Positions 45,710 through 59,200 of a stretch of 64,000 nucleotides of DNA are shown piece after piece. Location of the stretch: NCBI RefSeq assembly GCF_918797505.1, contig NC_092793.1:68381660-68445659 (forward strand), written 5' to 3'. The position numbers and the translations under genes are program-made. The notes under the pieces are model-generated. The model had not been told where the DNA came from, ran no database searches, and saw only the letters and a list, made by a program, of their open reading frames with translations. Each line of letters begins with the position of its first letter. The first letter of the stretch is position 1. The DNA comes from Bemisia tabaci. Its lineage: Eukaryota; Arthropoda; Insecta; Hemiptera; Aleyrodidae.

Positions 45710-48700
45710 CAGGTGGTGTTATCATACATGGCAATATCACTTGAATATCTCTGCTTTGCTCTTGTCGACAAAGCAAACTTTTCTAGCATCAAATGCTTTC
45801 TTTATTTCTAGCAAATCTCTTTTGTACAAATAACTTTACTGTTGACCAGATAGTCACTACTTCAGCACATCAGCAGCAGAAATTTGAAAGATTTAGTCAT
45901 TAAGTGGTCAGAGTGGATTTTTGCTTTGAGTTTTCTTTTTTCTCTTTCTTACTTTTCACCAAGAATCATCACAGTGTGAGCGCAAACTGCTTTTTAGCCT
46001 CATTTGTCTCAGTTATCTCATGAATAACCTTCCTCCTTTTTCTCAACCTTATCCTCCCCCAGGGTCTATTTTTAACACTAAGTGTGGTAAACTTTTTATT
46101 TCTCAAAAATCTCTCCCTAAGAATTGGAGAACTGATAATATAAATCTGGATGATCTGCGTTTCCTGTTGAGTTGAGAAGAATTTCCTAGAAAAAGGAGTG
46201 AAATCGTTTTTGATTAAGGCTGATTCATTTTTTTCTTTAATATTTCAACTTAAAACGAATTAAAATTTATAGAGCTTGCATCTTGACCATAAAAATTGTT
46301 AAAAGGTGAAAATGAAGATTCTCTAAATCCATGAATCTTCTCATTTAAATACTTTAAGAGATTGGGGGCATTTTTAGTTCCTACAGTTTCCCAGTTTCCC
46401 TTTTTGGTATTAAATAACTGAAAAACTTTAGGTTTGGGCTTAAAAGGAAATCAAGAGTGAATCCAAAAATTATTCGTTGACAAACCTCCTTATTTTGTCT
46501 TTTTTTAACAAAAACGTTCATCGAACATTCTCTGTGTATTTTATTCAAATTTCCTCTCATAATTCCTCATCGTTTACCTCCTGATGTCAAAAAATTTTCA
46601 GAAACACCCAAAGCAGAAGTAGTGGACAAGGAAGTTTCCTATCAACCTGTTTTTCCTCTGCGTGAAAGAAAGAAGAATGATAGTACAAAAAACAAACTTG
46701 GAGAAGTAGTAGAAAACTAAATGCATCATTCAATCACAATGTAAAGTTTATTTATTTATAACTTAAGCATTGATTGATGTAATGTTGCCGCAAGACTTTC
46801 TCGATCAAAAAGTGTGCATTTGTGAAATCAGAGAGAAAAATCAGAACCTTCATAAATGGAGGTTAATCAGTTTTTTATGAAAAAAAATAGCAGAAATGAT
46901 CTATGAAATGTCACTCTATGAGGTGTAAATAGTTAAACCTTATGTTTTTTTTTATGTCACGCAAGCGCTTCTGTTTGTTTTGAGGTTGAACGCATGTGTA
47001 ACTCTCTACCCACCGTCTAAAAGTTCCTTTGCTCTTGCAACAGCTTTATCATTCAGTTTCTCATCATTGGATGTCCACAAATAAGACTGCACTGTACTAT
47101 TATTCAACTAGTTTCAGTCAATAGTGTCTACATATTTATGAGTGAAGAATGACCCTTAACAAAAAAATATAACAGATATTTATGTAAAATAAGGATATGT
47201 ATACCCTAATCAGGAAATTCAGTGAAAACATCCAAAAGTAAGAACAAGACTCTTGTATCAGCTTCCAGTTTCGTTTTTTGAATATTCTGTCACTTCCTCT
47301 ATTAGCAGACCCATCTTTTATCAACCATGTGGGGATTAGGAATAGAGAATCAGGAAAAAGTTTAAAGGTGGGCAAGTTATTTTTTGGAGGGGAAGAAACA
47401 AAAACCTAAAGTCAATCTTTTTTGGAAGTTTGCCTTTTATCAAGAATTAGGTCGAGTAGAAGACATATTTTGATGAACATCTTTTTGAGGACCCCTGCGA
47501 AGTTCAGTGGTAGGATTCCGAATTTGCTGAAGAGAAAAACTTGGCCTCTTCGCCTCCTGGTGTAGTTTCGCGTTGTTTTTCCACTTTACTCTGTCTTTTT
47601 CCAGCCCGATGATTTACTTTCAGAAAACACTCTTTGAAAAAAAGCTAACTCTTAAAGAGACCCTAATAAAAAGTTAGAGTATTGTGCGTGGATCGTGATT
47701 GTATGTGTGTAATATCATTGACCCCTATTTAGAAAATGGTTCAGTTCTAATATGCTGCCCATTTATCGATCTATTCAAAATTAATTTGAAAGAATTGGAG
47801 AAGATAAGTAGGGGAATTACTGGAGTTGGTACTGTAATGTCTTAAGAATTTGTGGACAATCCTTTTAATTGCCTTTGTCTTTGTGGTCATTTTTGCTGGA
47901 TCCTCATGAAAGTTTTGTTCTGTTATCAACAGCCTGCCGAACGGTTGATTCCACCTGAACCACCTAGGGAAGGATAACTCAGCTAAAATCTCAGACCACT
48001 AACTCGGGCTTATGGGTGTTTTGAGCAAAACTATTCTTTCACTTTGTCTTGCGCATCTCTGATTCTTGTTGTTTCGAGCGTCAAATTCTCTCCTCCGAGA
48101 TAAGCTCACCAGATTTTGTTGGCATTCGATCTTTTTCTGATAGTATTTAAATCTATCGTTTCTACCACCTTTATACTCCGTTGATAGGAACCCCTAGTTT
48201 AGGAAAGAATGAAACTTGAATTTAAATCACTCTCTTTTCATAAAGGCAGAGAAGAAAACTACTATGTTCATAGAGGACAACCGGACATTATACACTACCC
48301 AATTTTCTTAAGTATCCTCATCACAAGTGGCACACAGGACCACGGGTGCAGAATTCAAGCATTATAAGTAATTTTTTCTTATCGGAACCATACACGTAAC
48401 GAAACCGAATTGGGTGTGACAATAATTTGTGACACGCTTACACTAATCAAGGTACTAACATTTTTCGATGCAGGAATTCAACCCTCTTGCTCATTAAAAA
48501 GTTATTATCTACTAGAGTTAAATCGCAAACTAATTGTTAATATAACAGCCTCTGCAGTATAAAAACATGGCAATTTTAATCTCAGCGCTTCAGCTCAGGC
48601 CTTGCATGTGGTTGCACTTTGAACATCTGAGGGTGAGAAAGGAACACCGTTCGATAAAGAATCTTACTGAAGTGTGTGATTTGATTCGCCCAAATTCGGA

Positions 48701-49019
48701 TTTTTCTTGTGAATGGGAGATTCAACTTTTTGTAACTAGTGCTAAATGAAAACGTTTACATCCTAATTAGGAGTCAATTTTAGTAATTCGTTGCACGAAT
48801 CGTGTTTTATGTTAAACCTTGAAGAGGAAAAATATTATAGTCCTTAAATCCATACCTTATTTAGTGGTCCATTGTCTGTAAGTTGTTTCTGGTTTGGTTC
48901 TTTTTTAGATAGAAAAAGCATTTAACTTTTAGTCTTTTCTGACAGTACTCTTTAAGTAAGAGAGGAGAGCTCATGCTGGTTTTCTGTGTATTAGTTCTTG
49001 TTATAATGTTAAAAATAAA
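45710..49019 (+). other. RER1 3' UTR or downstream region
   Basis: No second gene is evident. AATAAA occurs at 47665-47670 and 49014-49019, so the RER1 3' UTR could be about 2 or 3.3 kb. A possible additional terminal exon at 46602-46720 is described separately. Confidence 0.45.
46602..46720 (+). CDS. Possible alternative terminal exon of RER1 (38 codons)
   Basis: A pyrimidine-bearing acceptor (AAAATTTTCAG) is followed by a frame with TPKAEVVDKEVSYQPVF and PLRERKKNDS to a TAA at 46718. The residues look protein-like: charged, with no low complexity. The frame is phase 1, which fits a weak cryptic donor (CAAG|GTCATG at 45672) in the last RER1 exon; the tail would then replace [12 protein letters not shown]. 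Read in phase 0 from the donor AAG|GTGATT (about 45691), the same acceptor gives KHPKQK and a stop. Both are inference; it could also be a chance ORF. Confidence 0.3.
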
Positions 49020-52000
49020 GAACAAATATAAGAAAAAAAAATAGGCTTCAATGTTTTCCCCTGAAGATGGCCTTCAACTGAAAATTGTTTCTAAATTTTG
49101 TTATAATTTTATCTAATTTTCATTGTTTTCAAGTGGCTCTGGCTAGGTACCTATAAGTTGTGTTTCTCTGTCTCTTTAAAACTGGTAATAGTCTGTTCTG
49201 CACATGTAGCCACTACCTAGTCAAAAATTTGAAATTTTGGCTGAACGATATTTTTTGCAATAATATGAGGACTTTAGTAAATTTTAATGTTTGTCTTTTT
49301 AGTGATTTTTTGTAGGCAGTGAAGATTTCATGAATGAAAATCGCATTTACCACTGTCCTTTGTTTGTTATGAATTTCTTAGCGTAGCAAATGTTGTTTTT
49401 TGAGCCAAAGATACCTTTCTCAACCTCATAACATTAATCTCTATGTAGGCATCAGGGTTAGCCCATCAGCCCCGAAGACGCTTGCTCAGATGTAGGTATT
49501 ATTTTTTTCCCAACCAAATAATTCTCTTTAATTCCATTGTAAGAGATAAGAGGTAAAATCTTGAATTTCAATCTATAAATTCCTCTGAACCACTGCGCCA
49601 AATCCTTTCATGCACTTTGACGTCGTGTAAATTCTTACAACTCTCCATAAAAATACAATCTCTTTTTTGAAAAGAAGTCCTCAGTCCTCATGATATTATT
49701 TGAAATGCGGTCATGAGACATATACTTTAAAATTTTAGTGATACGTACTTGTTGAACGCGATTTGTTAACTTGAAAAAATAGGAAGTCAATTTTGATCTT
49801 TCTTTACTAGTCCTCTGAAGATTTTAGCTGTCCTGCAATAAAAAATTCATTCCTTATCTCTCATGTCTTTCCCAAAACCAAGCCACATGTAAGTTTTTTT
49901 GTCAAAAAGTACCAGGGCTCAAAGCGGTATTACTGCGAAATGTCGGTTTCAAGAAACCAAAAAAAGGTCATGGATTTTAAGAGAGATAGTTTAACTCATC
50001 TCTTACTCAAAAAGAACATTTTACAATCAAGCATTTATCTAAAATCGTTAGGAAGTTTTTCTCATTTGAAAAATTGAAATATTGCTGTTGCCATAAATCA
50101 GGTACATCATCATAATTTGTTAGACCTTTTGATTCAGCCAGTATACTATTAGCATTAAATTAATCTGTAATATTCCCACAGTAATTCGGCTAGTTGAAAG
50201 CTTTATGGATACTTAGTTGACCAAAGAAATAATTTTTAAAACCTTGAAGCATGGGAGAATATCTTTGGAATGTGTGATGAAATTGTAAAATTTTGCCCTC
50301 TTAAGTAGTTTCATAAGGTTGGCTTTGATGATCAAAATGAGCCCATCAAGACAGGTCATAGATGCAACTGTTAAATGACTGCTAAACAAGAAAGCTTTTG
50401 ACTATTTTCTCACTAAAAAGACCTAAGTAAGTTTAGAGGGGTCATTAGCAATTTAGCTAAGTTGGCAGTTCTTCACTCTCCATTTACAAATGACCGCATC
50501 GCAGTTGTCTAATAGCAATCAAGGATTGATCGCGGCTCGTTCACGAGCAAGTAAATAACAGCCAACTCAACTGACGACACCTCTAGGCACTTCGAAATCT
50601 TTTCTAATAACTCAGATATAACCTCAGAAGAATGTATCCTTGAGGAGATATCACAGGTTCCTTAAGTTTCTGTATCAGTGATTGCAAATTTCTTTCATCA
50701 TACCTATAGTAATTTTAAGATGGTCTTAGGTTCTGGGGATTTATTCTACTATTTAGTAGGACAATTTGACTTTCAATTGAAAATACAATTAATTAATTTG
50801 GCTTCATCGTATGTGTAATTTTGTATATTTTGTGTACATAAAAAGTAATTCTGCAAAAGTAATCTGAGTGATCTGATTGTTCCTTCAATTACCTAAGGTC
50901 TTATCATCGGCCTAGTGTAGGGCCTTGTTCACCTACGAGCGGTTCGCAGAACTTGTGGACGAATTGGTTCCACAAACTGGGGTTTTCCAAAGTAAATTAT
51001 ACATAGATAAGTTGTAATAAGTGCTAGGAACAAGTTTTCCCAAATTCCCGTAACTGCGCTTGGGTGAACAAAGCCTTACGTTAAAAAAGCAGATTTGTTT
51101 ACGATCACACAACCACATTAAGTACTTGGAAGTTTTCATATTTCACATGCTGGGCAAAGGAGCAATCACTTTTATCTGTGGCCGTTTTTAAAGTATGTCA
51201 GCAACTCGGCTTAAGTGTGCATCGTTTTTATTAGCATGAAAGAAGAAGAAAAATGAGCAAATAATGAGACAATTTGAACAATTGTACAATTTTAAAGTAT
51301 ATACTTATAAATTTATTTCACAGCAGATATTTAAAATTCAGATTTCACAAGGCAGCATTGAGATCTAAATATTACATGGATGGCTAAAGATTTTAAATCA
51401 GTGGTCTCACTATGATGTATTGACAAATGCAGTGATAGTTTGTCAACTGCGGCGTAGAGATTGTTGAACTAGGGACAGAGTCTCCCATGATGAGCTGGCA
51501 AGTGCTTGATTATTGGGTGCAATAGTCATTGTTCTAGGGACTTGAGAAGTTCTAGTTAGAGGCCTAAAACTGAGAAAGTAATAACTACTTTTTGCTGATT
51601 CTCATGGTTAGTTGAAAGTTTCAAAACAATTCCATCAATTCTGTCCTGTCAGATACAAATAACTTGGGAGAGAATTTTATTTCCCTAGACACCATTTTTA
51701 TCTCCAAAATGTTATAGATCATCAAATTTTAATTTAATACGATAAATTTGTGATGATGAAGGGCCGCATCTGTGATTCTGGAGAAGGCTCTTTTATGTGT
51801 GCAATGGAGGAATCAATGGATCCTATTGGTTGATGCAAAGAGTGGTGCATGGAAGATCTGACATAGGATAAAATTTAAAAATTGTATAGTTGACACCTAA
51901 ACTGTGTCCGACACAGAAATTAAATTAGCTTCATGTCTCATTTTCATTCCGTCAGAAAACTTCCTAGGATGCTAATACTTAGCAAGAGAATGTTGGGTTC

Positions 52001-55000
52001 TAATGTTAAGGAACGGATCTTTTGACAACCGGATAGCAAAACTAATTTTTAGTTTAGTATGCAAAAAAGAGGAAAAATAACTTTAAGCTTTTAGAAATAT
52101 GCTAAAAGTGTAAATTGGTAGACCTATAGGTGATGATCTCGGAAAAACCATCCTATTTCCAAAACCACTTGGAAAAAGTAAATTTCTCACAATGTAAGAA
52201 CTAGCTGAAATCCTCAAAAAAAATTGCAGGTTTTGAGTAATTTCACAACATAACGATACAAACTTTGCCAAACACAAAAACTTCAGACAGGGAAGACTGA
52301 TGATGATTTACCGCAACTCCTGGTAACAAGAAAATATAACAAGCAAATGTATCTTAGAAAACATCGACCTCCAATGGTAAAAAAAGAGAAGCCGGGAAAT
52401 TTTACAGCTCAGGGTGCAAGTTTTTAGCATTACATGTGTCCGATTGGCTTGATCACGATTTTAATCATCAAAATTGGATTGGAGTACATAAAAGCTACAT
52501 TAGAAGAGTAGAAATTCAAAACATGGTAAGCGCCATCAGGTATTACTAACATTGTGTTTGGTCTTCATCAATTTAAAGTAAGCAAAATGCCCTCGACTCA
52601 TCAACCTTTAATTAGGAAACTTTCTCCTTTGTTCTCCTCTTCTGCTAAGAATTTCTTTACTCAGATCATTGAATTCCCGTTCATTAAGAATATATGCATA
52701 ATCTGCGCAACACCTGATGGCGCTAACCAGTTTCTGAAATCCCGCTCAACATATTTTGATGTGAGCTCAATTTGAAAAAATAGTACTAACCGGGAGAGAG
52801 TAATTTAACAATGCACAACCGATCATTCAGAGAAGAATTAGGCAAATATGTAGGAGAATTAAAAATTCGGGAAAGAACAATTGTGGGTTGAGTTTCACAC
52901 AGATTTGTAAGCAGATTGAAAGAATCGTTAAGGTATGGGCATCAACTGTGTAAAGACAAAAAATACCGGTTGCGTACGGCAGTCAACATGTTAGAAAGCT
53001 CAATTTTTAACATTAATATTACATTTAGGGAGATTTGAATGATACAATTTTAAGGGAACTTCGCTCACAACGATAGATATGCCACCAAAAAATTATTATT
53101 AGAGATTAGTGAAATTTTACTGCAGAGTAGATAGAATCGCACCGATGTTGTGGGGGTCCCGAAATTAAATGAAATCGAATACTTAATGAAAAAATAATTT
53201 GAATAATCGGGAATTCGTAATGATATGAGAAAAAGTTTTCTCATTTTAAAAAAAAAAAAAAAAAAGAGAAAAAAAATTAAATTTGTATGAACTTTTTATG
53301 ATTGATGGAGCTCTTTGATATACTGTCACTAGAAATTACTCAGTTTGACTTTCTCCTTTTGATGGATGAATCACTCGTACGAAACACAATCTTGAAATCT
53401 TCAGCGTCAAAATTGACTTTCAAAATAAAATATAAAAAAGTAAAAGATACCTATTCTTTTAAAAATAAAATTGACCAGAGAAAAAAAGAAAAATCATAAT
53501 TTACCAATAGTGCACTTGGCTCCAATTTTCTGAGTCAGTTACTGTAAAATCAAATTTGATGACTTTTGACAAGAGAAAATTGGAGAGTGAAAAATTTTTG
53601 GAGGGTCCAACCCTGTCGAACAGACGGAACTTATCCTCCAGTTAAAAAAACTTAAAGCCACTGATTAGAAAACTGGAACGGAAATAATCTCAATCATTTG
53701 ATAACACTTCAAAAATTTCTATTTCATGAATTGCTCAGAAATGTTTTCCTCTTTCATAGAAGTGATGAATTACAAATTACTTTTGTAGTAAGAATCTTAC
53801 ACAGCCCTGCTCCGAGCAAAGTGTATTTAAATAAAAATGTAAGAAGGATACATCCTAGCCCTTAATTATATTTGATTAGAAGCAAATCATTTTACATTCA
53901 ATATACTAAAACACAAAACATCACACTCAAAACAGACGAAAGACAGAAACATCAACAAAATAAAAACTTCTCACTATCCTACGTACACAAAATATACATA
54001 TATCGATACAGTTAGAAAATAAATCCATTTAAAATCGTTTCAACAAAGTCCATGAGAAAAAGAGGGTGGTCAGAATGACGAAACTTCAATTAAAACATGA
54101 CCCGAGTTCTATTACTAAGTGGAATTTTAGAGAAAGTAAGGAAATCGAAAGATCGAGCACGAAGGACATTTCTTCAAAAACTAAAAAGCACCAAAGAAGA
54201 GAGATGAAACAGGAGCGTAAATTTGCGATGTTCCGAAATTACAAGCAAACTATTCTTGTTTTCCAGGAGCTAGAGAGAATAATGTGCAACAGATTTTAAG
54301 ATTGAAACATTGCAGCTCCTATGACACAAAGTTCTTTCTTAGACGAAACAAATAATTCCAGAAATCAGACAAGAGGGAGCATCAGGGTTCCTTTAGAATC
54401 AAAATTATTATCTTAGGAACAAACTCCTTGTCACGTCAGTAATGTTCAGCGAGAGAGAGAGTGCGCGCGAGATTGAACAGTTCAGTTTATTCATGTGTTA
54501 TTGCAGACAGAAAAATATTTTTCAAAAGAGACGGGGATGAAAAGACAATCTGGAGAAGGTATAGAAGGAGATCTATATATATATCCTATATATTAACTGA
54601 TTCCGGACCAGAATAAACTTGCTTGTGATCGGGAAATTTAAGGACACGGCTAAAAAGGAAGAATAATGAAGCTCTCCGAAGGTCCACTTTTCTGGAGCAG
54701 GAAAATATGAAATTCCTCCCAGCATATAAGTACTATTTAAAATCAAAATCACAAAACTGGTACCTGGCAGGCCAGTAAAAATAAAAAATTTAAAAAGAAA
54801 AAAAAATAATATATGTATGTATATATAGAAATTTCAGTAAAAACAAGAATTGCATTGGGTCGGTTGTAACATTTTAGATTGCCCAGTTTTTTTTTTCCTT
54901 CTTTTTTAAACTACTTGCAAGGTTTACAGTCGCAGACATAGGTGGCTACAAAAAAAAAAAAAAAAAAAAAAAAAAAGAAAGAACGAAAAAATACAGACGG

Positions 55001-55519
55001 ACTTACAAAACAGAATTTTTGTCTGACGATTTGTAACTAACATTGTTGCATTTCTTATCAGAATGAAAACATCTGATTTAAAAAAACGGGTTTGCATCTT
55101 GCTTAAGTTTTTGCTGCTCTTGGTCGTCAAAGAGACTGATGAACACTGCCAGTTACAAAGGACATAAATCATGATGCTCAGCAAATTGTTCAGTTAGATT
55201 TCAAATCCCAATAGGATAATTACAGATTATAGATTTGACCGGGGATCAAATCAATAATCAAGAAATGCACACGATATTCTGGAAACACTAATCCATTCCA
55301 GCTTTTAGAAAACTTATATTTGCCCTCTTTTCATAATTTTTCATTCATATTTTAATATGTAGATCAACGCAGTAAAATAAATAAATCTTTGACAAAATAT
55401 AGTCTGTAACAGAAGGAATTAAAAAAATAGACAACGCATCTTCATAATAGTTGACTTAGGGTGGTTTTGAATGAGATTAAGATTTAAAAAAAGGAAATAT
55501 TGGATTGAAAAACTGACTT
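49020..55519. other. Gene-free stretch of about 6.5 kb
   Basis: AT-rich sequence with frequent stops in all frames. It contains A-runs at about 53250 and 54950, a GAGAGAGAGA/GCGCGC tract near 54452 and an ATATATAT run near 54575. It probably comprises 3' flanks of the converging RER1 (plus) and RETREG (minus) genes. No RNA gene recognised. Confidence 0.45.
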
Positions 55520-56194
55520 CTATGAGACATCATCTTCATCGATGATCTCAAAGTCTTCATCAGACGATGACAAATGTCTTGATTTTTTTTCTGGTACTAA
55601 CTGAGTGTAATTTGAACCTTTGGGACTGAATGTATTTGAAATAATACTGCTACTGAGAACACCTAGATTATGAGCTGCTGAGCCTATGACACTAGAGAAC
55701 ATGTTCTCTAATGGATTTATTGCGGAGGATTTTGAGCTGACAGGCTCAGAAAAAGATAGATCTCGACAGAATTGTTTTTTTCTTCCCTCTGAATCTAGAG
55801 GAAATGTCCCCAGAAAACTGAGAATTTTTGAGGAGAATACTTTCATCATCACTTGAGTCACCTGGATCTTTCAGTTGATTGATTAATCGAGCACGTTCTG
55901 CAGCGGAAAGTTCAAACTCAGAGCCTGTCAGCGAGTCCAGACAGTCCATGCTGGATTCGTCGTAGCTTGGCATCGAGCTGCTTTCAGGCAGAAACGCCTG
56001 CTCACTCAACCCTGTAATTTAAAATTGAAACAATTAATCCTACACATTATTTCCATTCTTATCAATTCCAAACAAGTTCCTAGTTTTGCTTGTAACCAGT
56101 CAAAAAAAAAATCACTCCTTACTCAAGTTTTTTTAAAAGATGACCAAAATTCTTTTCTGCTAATTTCACTTAAGATTAGTGATTGTAGGCAATA

Positions 56195-56243
<49 letters not shown>

Positions 56244-59200
56244 ACCCCCCCCATCTCCCCCCCCCCCCCCCCCCCACCACCACACCCAACTATTCCTGAA
56301 ACTCATTGATGCCTATGGACAAAAAATTATGAGAATGGCTTTAAATGACTACGACGAAAGGAAGACTAGAGGGTTTATTTACAGTATTATAGGAGAATAT
56401 ATTACGAATTCATACAATTTTGAGAGGATTATTCTACAAGTAGCCATGCAAAAATTGAAACACACTAGGGAATTTTACCTGAGCCCACTAATGAGGAGAG
56501 CAGGCTGCGGCTGCTCTTCTCTGCATTGATGGACGCTTTGTTGAGGACAGTTTGGTCTGCTTCAGAGATTTGAGGAATAAATTCATCGATATCGTTTTCT
56601 CCACCTGAGAAAAAGAAAATGTCAAATTCATGAAAGATTCAATTGTATATTAGAGCATGTTATCTCCCATGAAAATATTTCTGCCCAATTATTCATTTTT
56701 CATTTCCATTATGAAAACAAATTGTGCTCATGCATTAAAAAAATTCACAAGGAAAGTTAATCAGACTGCTGCTTTGTTTACATTGCTGCCTTGCAGAGGT
56801 GCAAAAAGTCCGAAGCATTGATTATTTTTTGTAATCCAGCATTTTTCTCTCACGACAAAATATAAATTTCATTTTTCCATCTGAAAGCGCTTATTGAGCT
56901 TGAAAGTATAGAATGTTATGTTTTAAATTTCTTTCTGATAGGGGACTGTAAACAAATAGATTTGAAGGAGGAGAAAATGTACCGCTTTTGAACGTCATTG
57001 GGCAGCATTTCCAATTTGTTCACAGGTAAATAAGCAGATGCAGTTATTTTATCATAACTCCGCCAATAATTTTTTAATTAAGGAACCAAGTATATTTTTG
57101 TGCCCAGTTAGTTTCCACTTAATAATGAAATTCATAAAATTTTCTTCAAGTTTGCTGTGATTCACAGATCGTAAGTTCTAGCATTTTTTGCGCGCCTACC
57201 CTCACGGAATCCGGAAACTAAATGGATTCAAAAACAGGTATTTTTGGGAACGATTTCATTCAAGAAATGTGTACAACGGTATTCCTGCATCTTATATACT
57301 AATATGATAAATACTAGACTACAAGAAATACTTTAAAAATGGGAGAAAAAATAAAGATTTGAGGGAATGAATTTAATGTAAGACTTACCGCTTCCTTTCA
57401 AAAATGATTTGACAAAACTGATAGCATTTGCTGTCATGTGAGGAGGAAGATACAGAAACAAAAAACCAGGAACGAACGCTAGCATGATGAGAAAATAAAG
57501 CAAGGTCAAGCCAGCGATATTTTGACCAAGAAAAGATAATACCGCAAAGGATGAACACAAAACCAAGCAGAACTGTAAAACAGAAAAGAAAGAATTAATT
57601 TCAGGTACAAAACGAAACAAAAAACAAGTCCTAACGACAAAATAACAAATAAAGAAAAGACTGAAAAAATGAGTGAGGGAACTTTGAAGGCCTGACATAT
57701 TTAAAGGAATATTTATCAAAATGGAATTTTCACGAGGATGAAAGAGCATTACACGAATGTTTATGTCTCACTTCGGATACCTTCAACATATTCGGCATGA
57801 AATGTTGATAAAATAGCATGTACTATGATAATTAATTTCATACCCTATTCAGTGGTCAATTGTATGGATGGTGGACTCTTAGACAATGTTTGGACCTATA
57901 GATTTGATTTACTTTGATTTCCGTAAGTAATGTCAGGATCTGAATTATTGTTAAGTGTAGCTTGATTATTATTACAGAAAGAGGAAAATAATATGGGTTT
58001 CCAAGCAATAGGGTTCAGTATAAGTCTGTTGATATCAAACACTGTTACATAGTATACAGCACTGTAATAACTACCTGGACTAGTGCCTCTAAAAGCAAGT
58101 TAAATCCACATATTTTCTTTTCTGTCCATTTATACATAAAAATTTACTAACAGGATCATTGACTTATTCATGGAAATTTTTAGTGCTCCTTTCGAGTTTG
58201 AGACCCTACGGCTTGACACAAAATGGGTATTGATCAAAATTATTTCTCTGTATTTCGAAATAGATTTTCCTGCAACTATAGGAGAGGAGGAATGGACTAT
58301 CACTGAGAATTAGCTGAAAATGGAAAAATCTGAGGTATTTTACTTGGTAAAAAAATTCATTTACCGATCCAGGATGTGATCTGCGTAGATTCTTCAAACG
58401 AACACAGTAATCCTTCATGAGGGAAGGTGCCTCCTCCAAAATGTGAATGATTTCCTCAACATTTTCAGAGCTGAAAAGAACGAAAAAAAAATGAAATCAA
58501 TAATCATTCAAAACAAATTCTGATGAGGAGAAACGTATTTAACTTAAAAATGAAATTATGAATTATAGAAAGAGAATGAGCAAAACTGGAAATGCAAGGA
58601 GAAGTCTGATAGAAAATGTGATCTTCAATTTACATAATTTCAATCGGTGAATTAGACATGAATTAGAATGGAATGAAGTGTGGGTGCGGAAGTGACAAAT
58701 GACCACACAAACAATACAGCTGCAATTGACCTTAACTTCTACTTAAAATGCGTCACAGCTTCCACATTTTTCTAACACCTGCTTCCTGACTGGATTGCTT
58801 CCACATAAAAAAACTCTAAAAACATGCGAGGCAAAAAAGCCACTCCTAATTTCTTTGTTCACACCTACAACACACACCTACACACCCTTACACACACCTA
58901 CACTCAGTGTTTCAAGAAAAAATATAGAGGAGGAAGGAATCCTTTACTACTTGCAGCTATGAGGGGCCCAATTTCAGGAATTTAGAGATAAAAGGAGAAG
59001 GGCCTATTCGCCAATTGAAGAGAGCCATCTGCAAATTGCAGAACTTTTTATTTAAAGCGTTAGCAAAATCTTTCTTGATGCACATGAATATTTAAATTAA
59101 ACTTTTTTGATACATGTTACTTGTTCTCTAAAACATTAAGCATGATAACTCACAACTTTCTCTCACCCTTGAGGAGGTTTGCATAGGTATTTTAATGTGT

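Noticed and set aside
50933..51139. 68-codon minus-strand frame in the 49-55 kb stretch
   Set aside because: Isolated, AT-rich and without motif, splice partner or poly(A) context.
56025..56529. Plus-strand frames with long polyproline
   Set aside because: They are produced by the poly(C) tract at 56196-56275 within a RETREG intron. The flanking sequence has no coding character and overlaps RETREG exon 5 in antisense.
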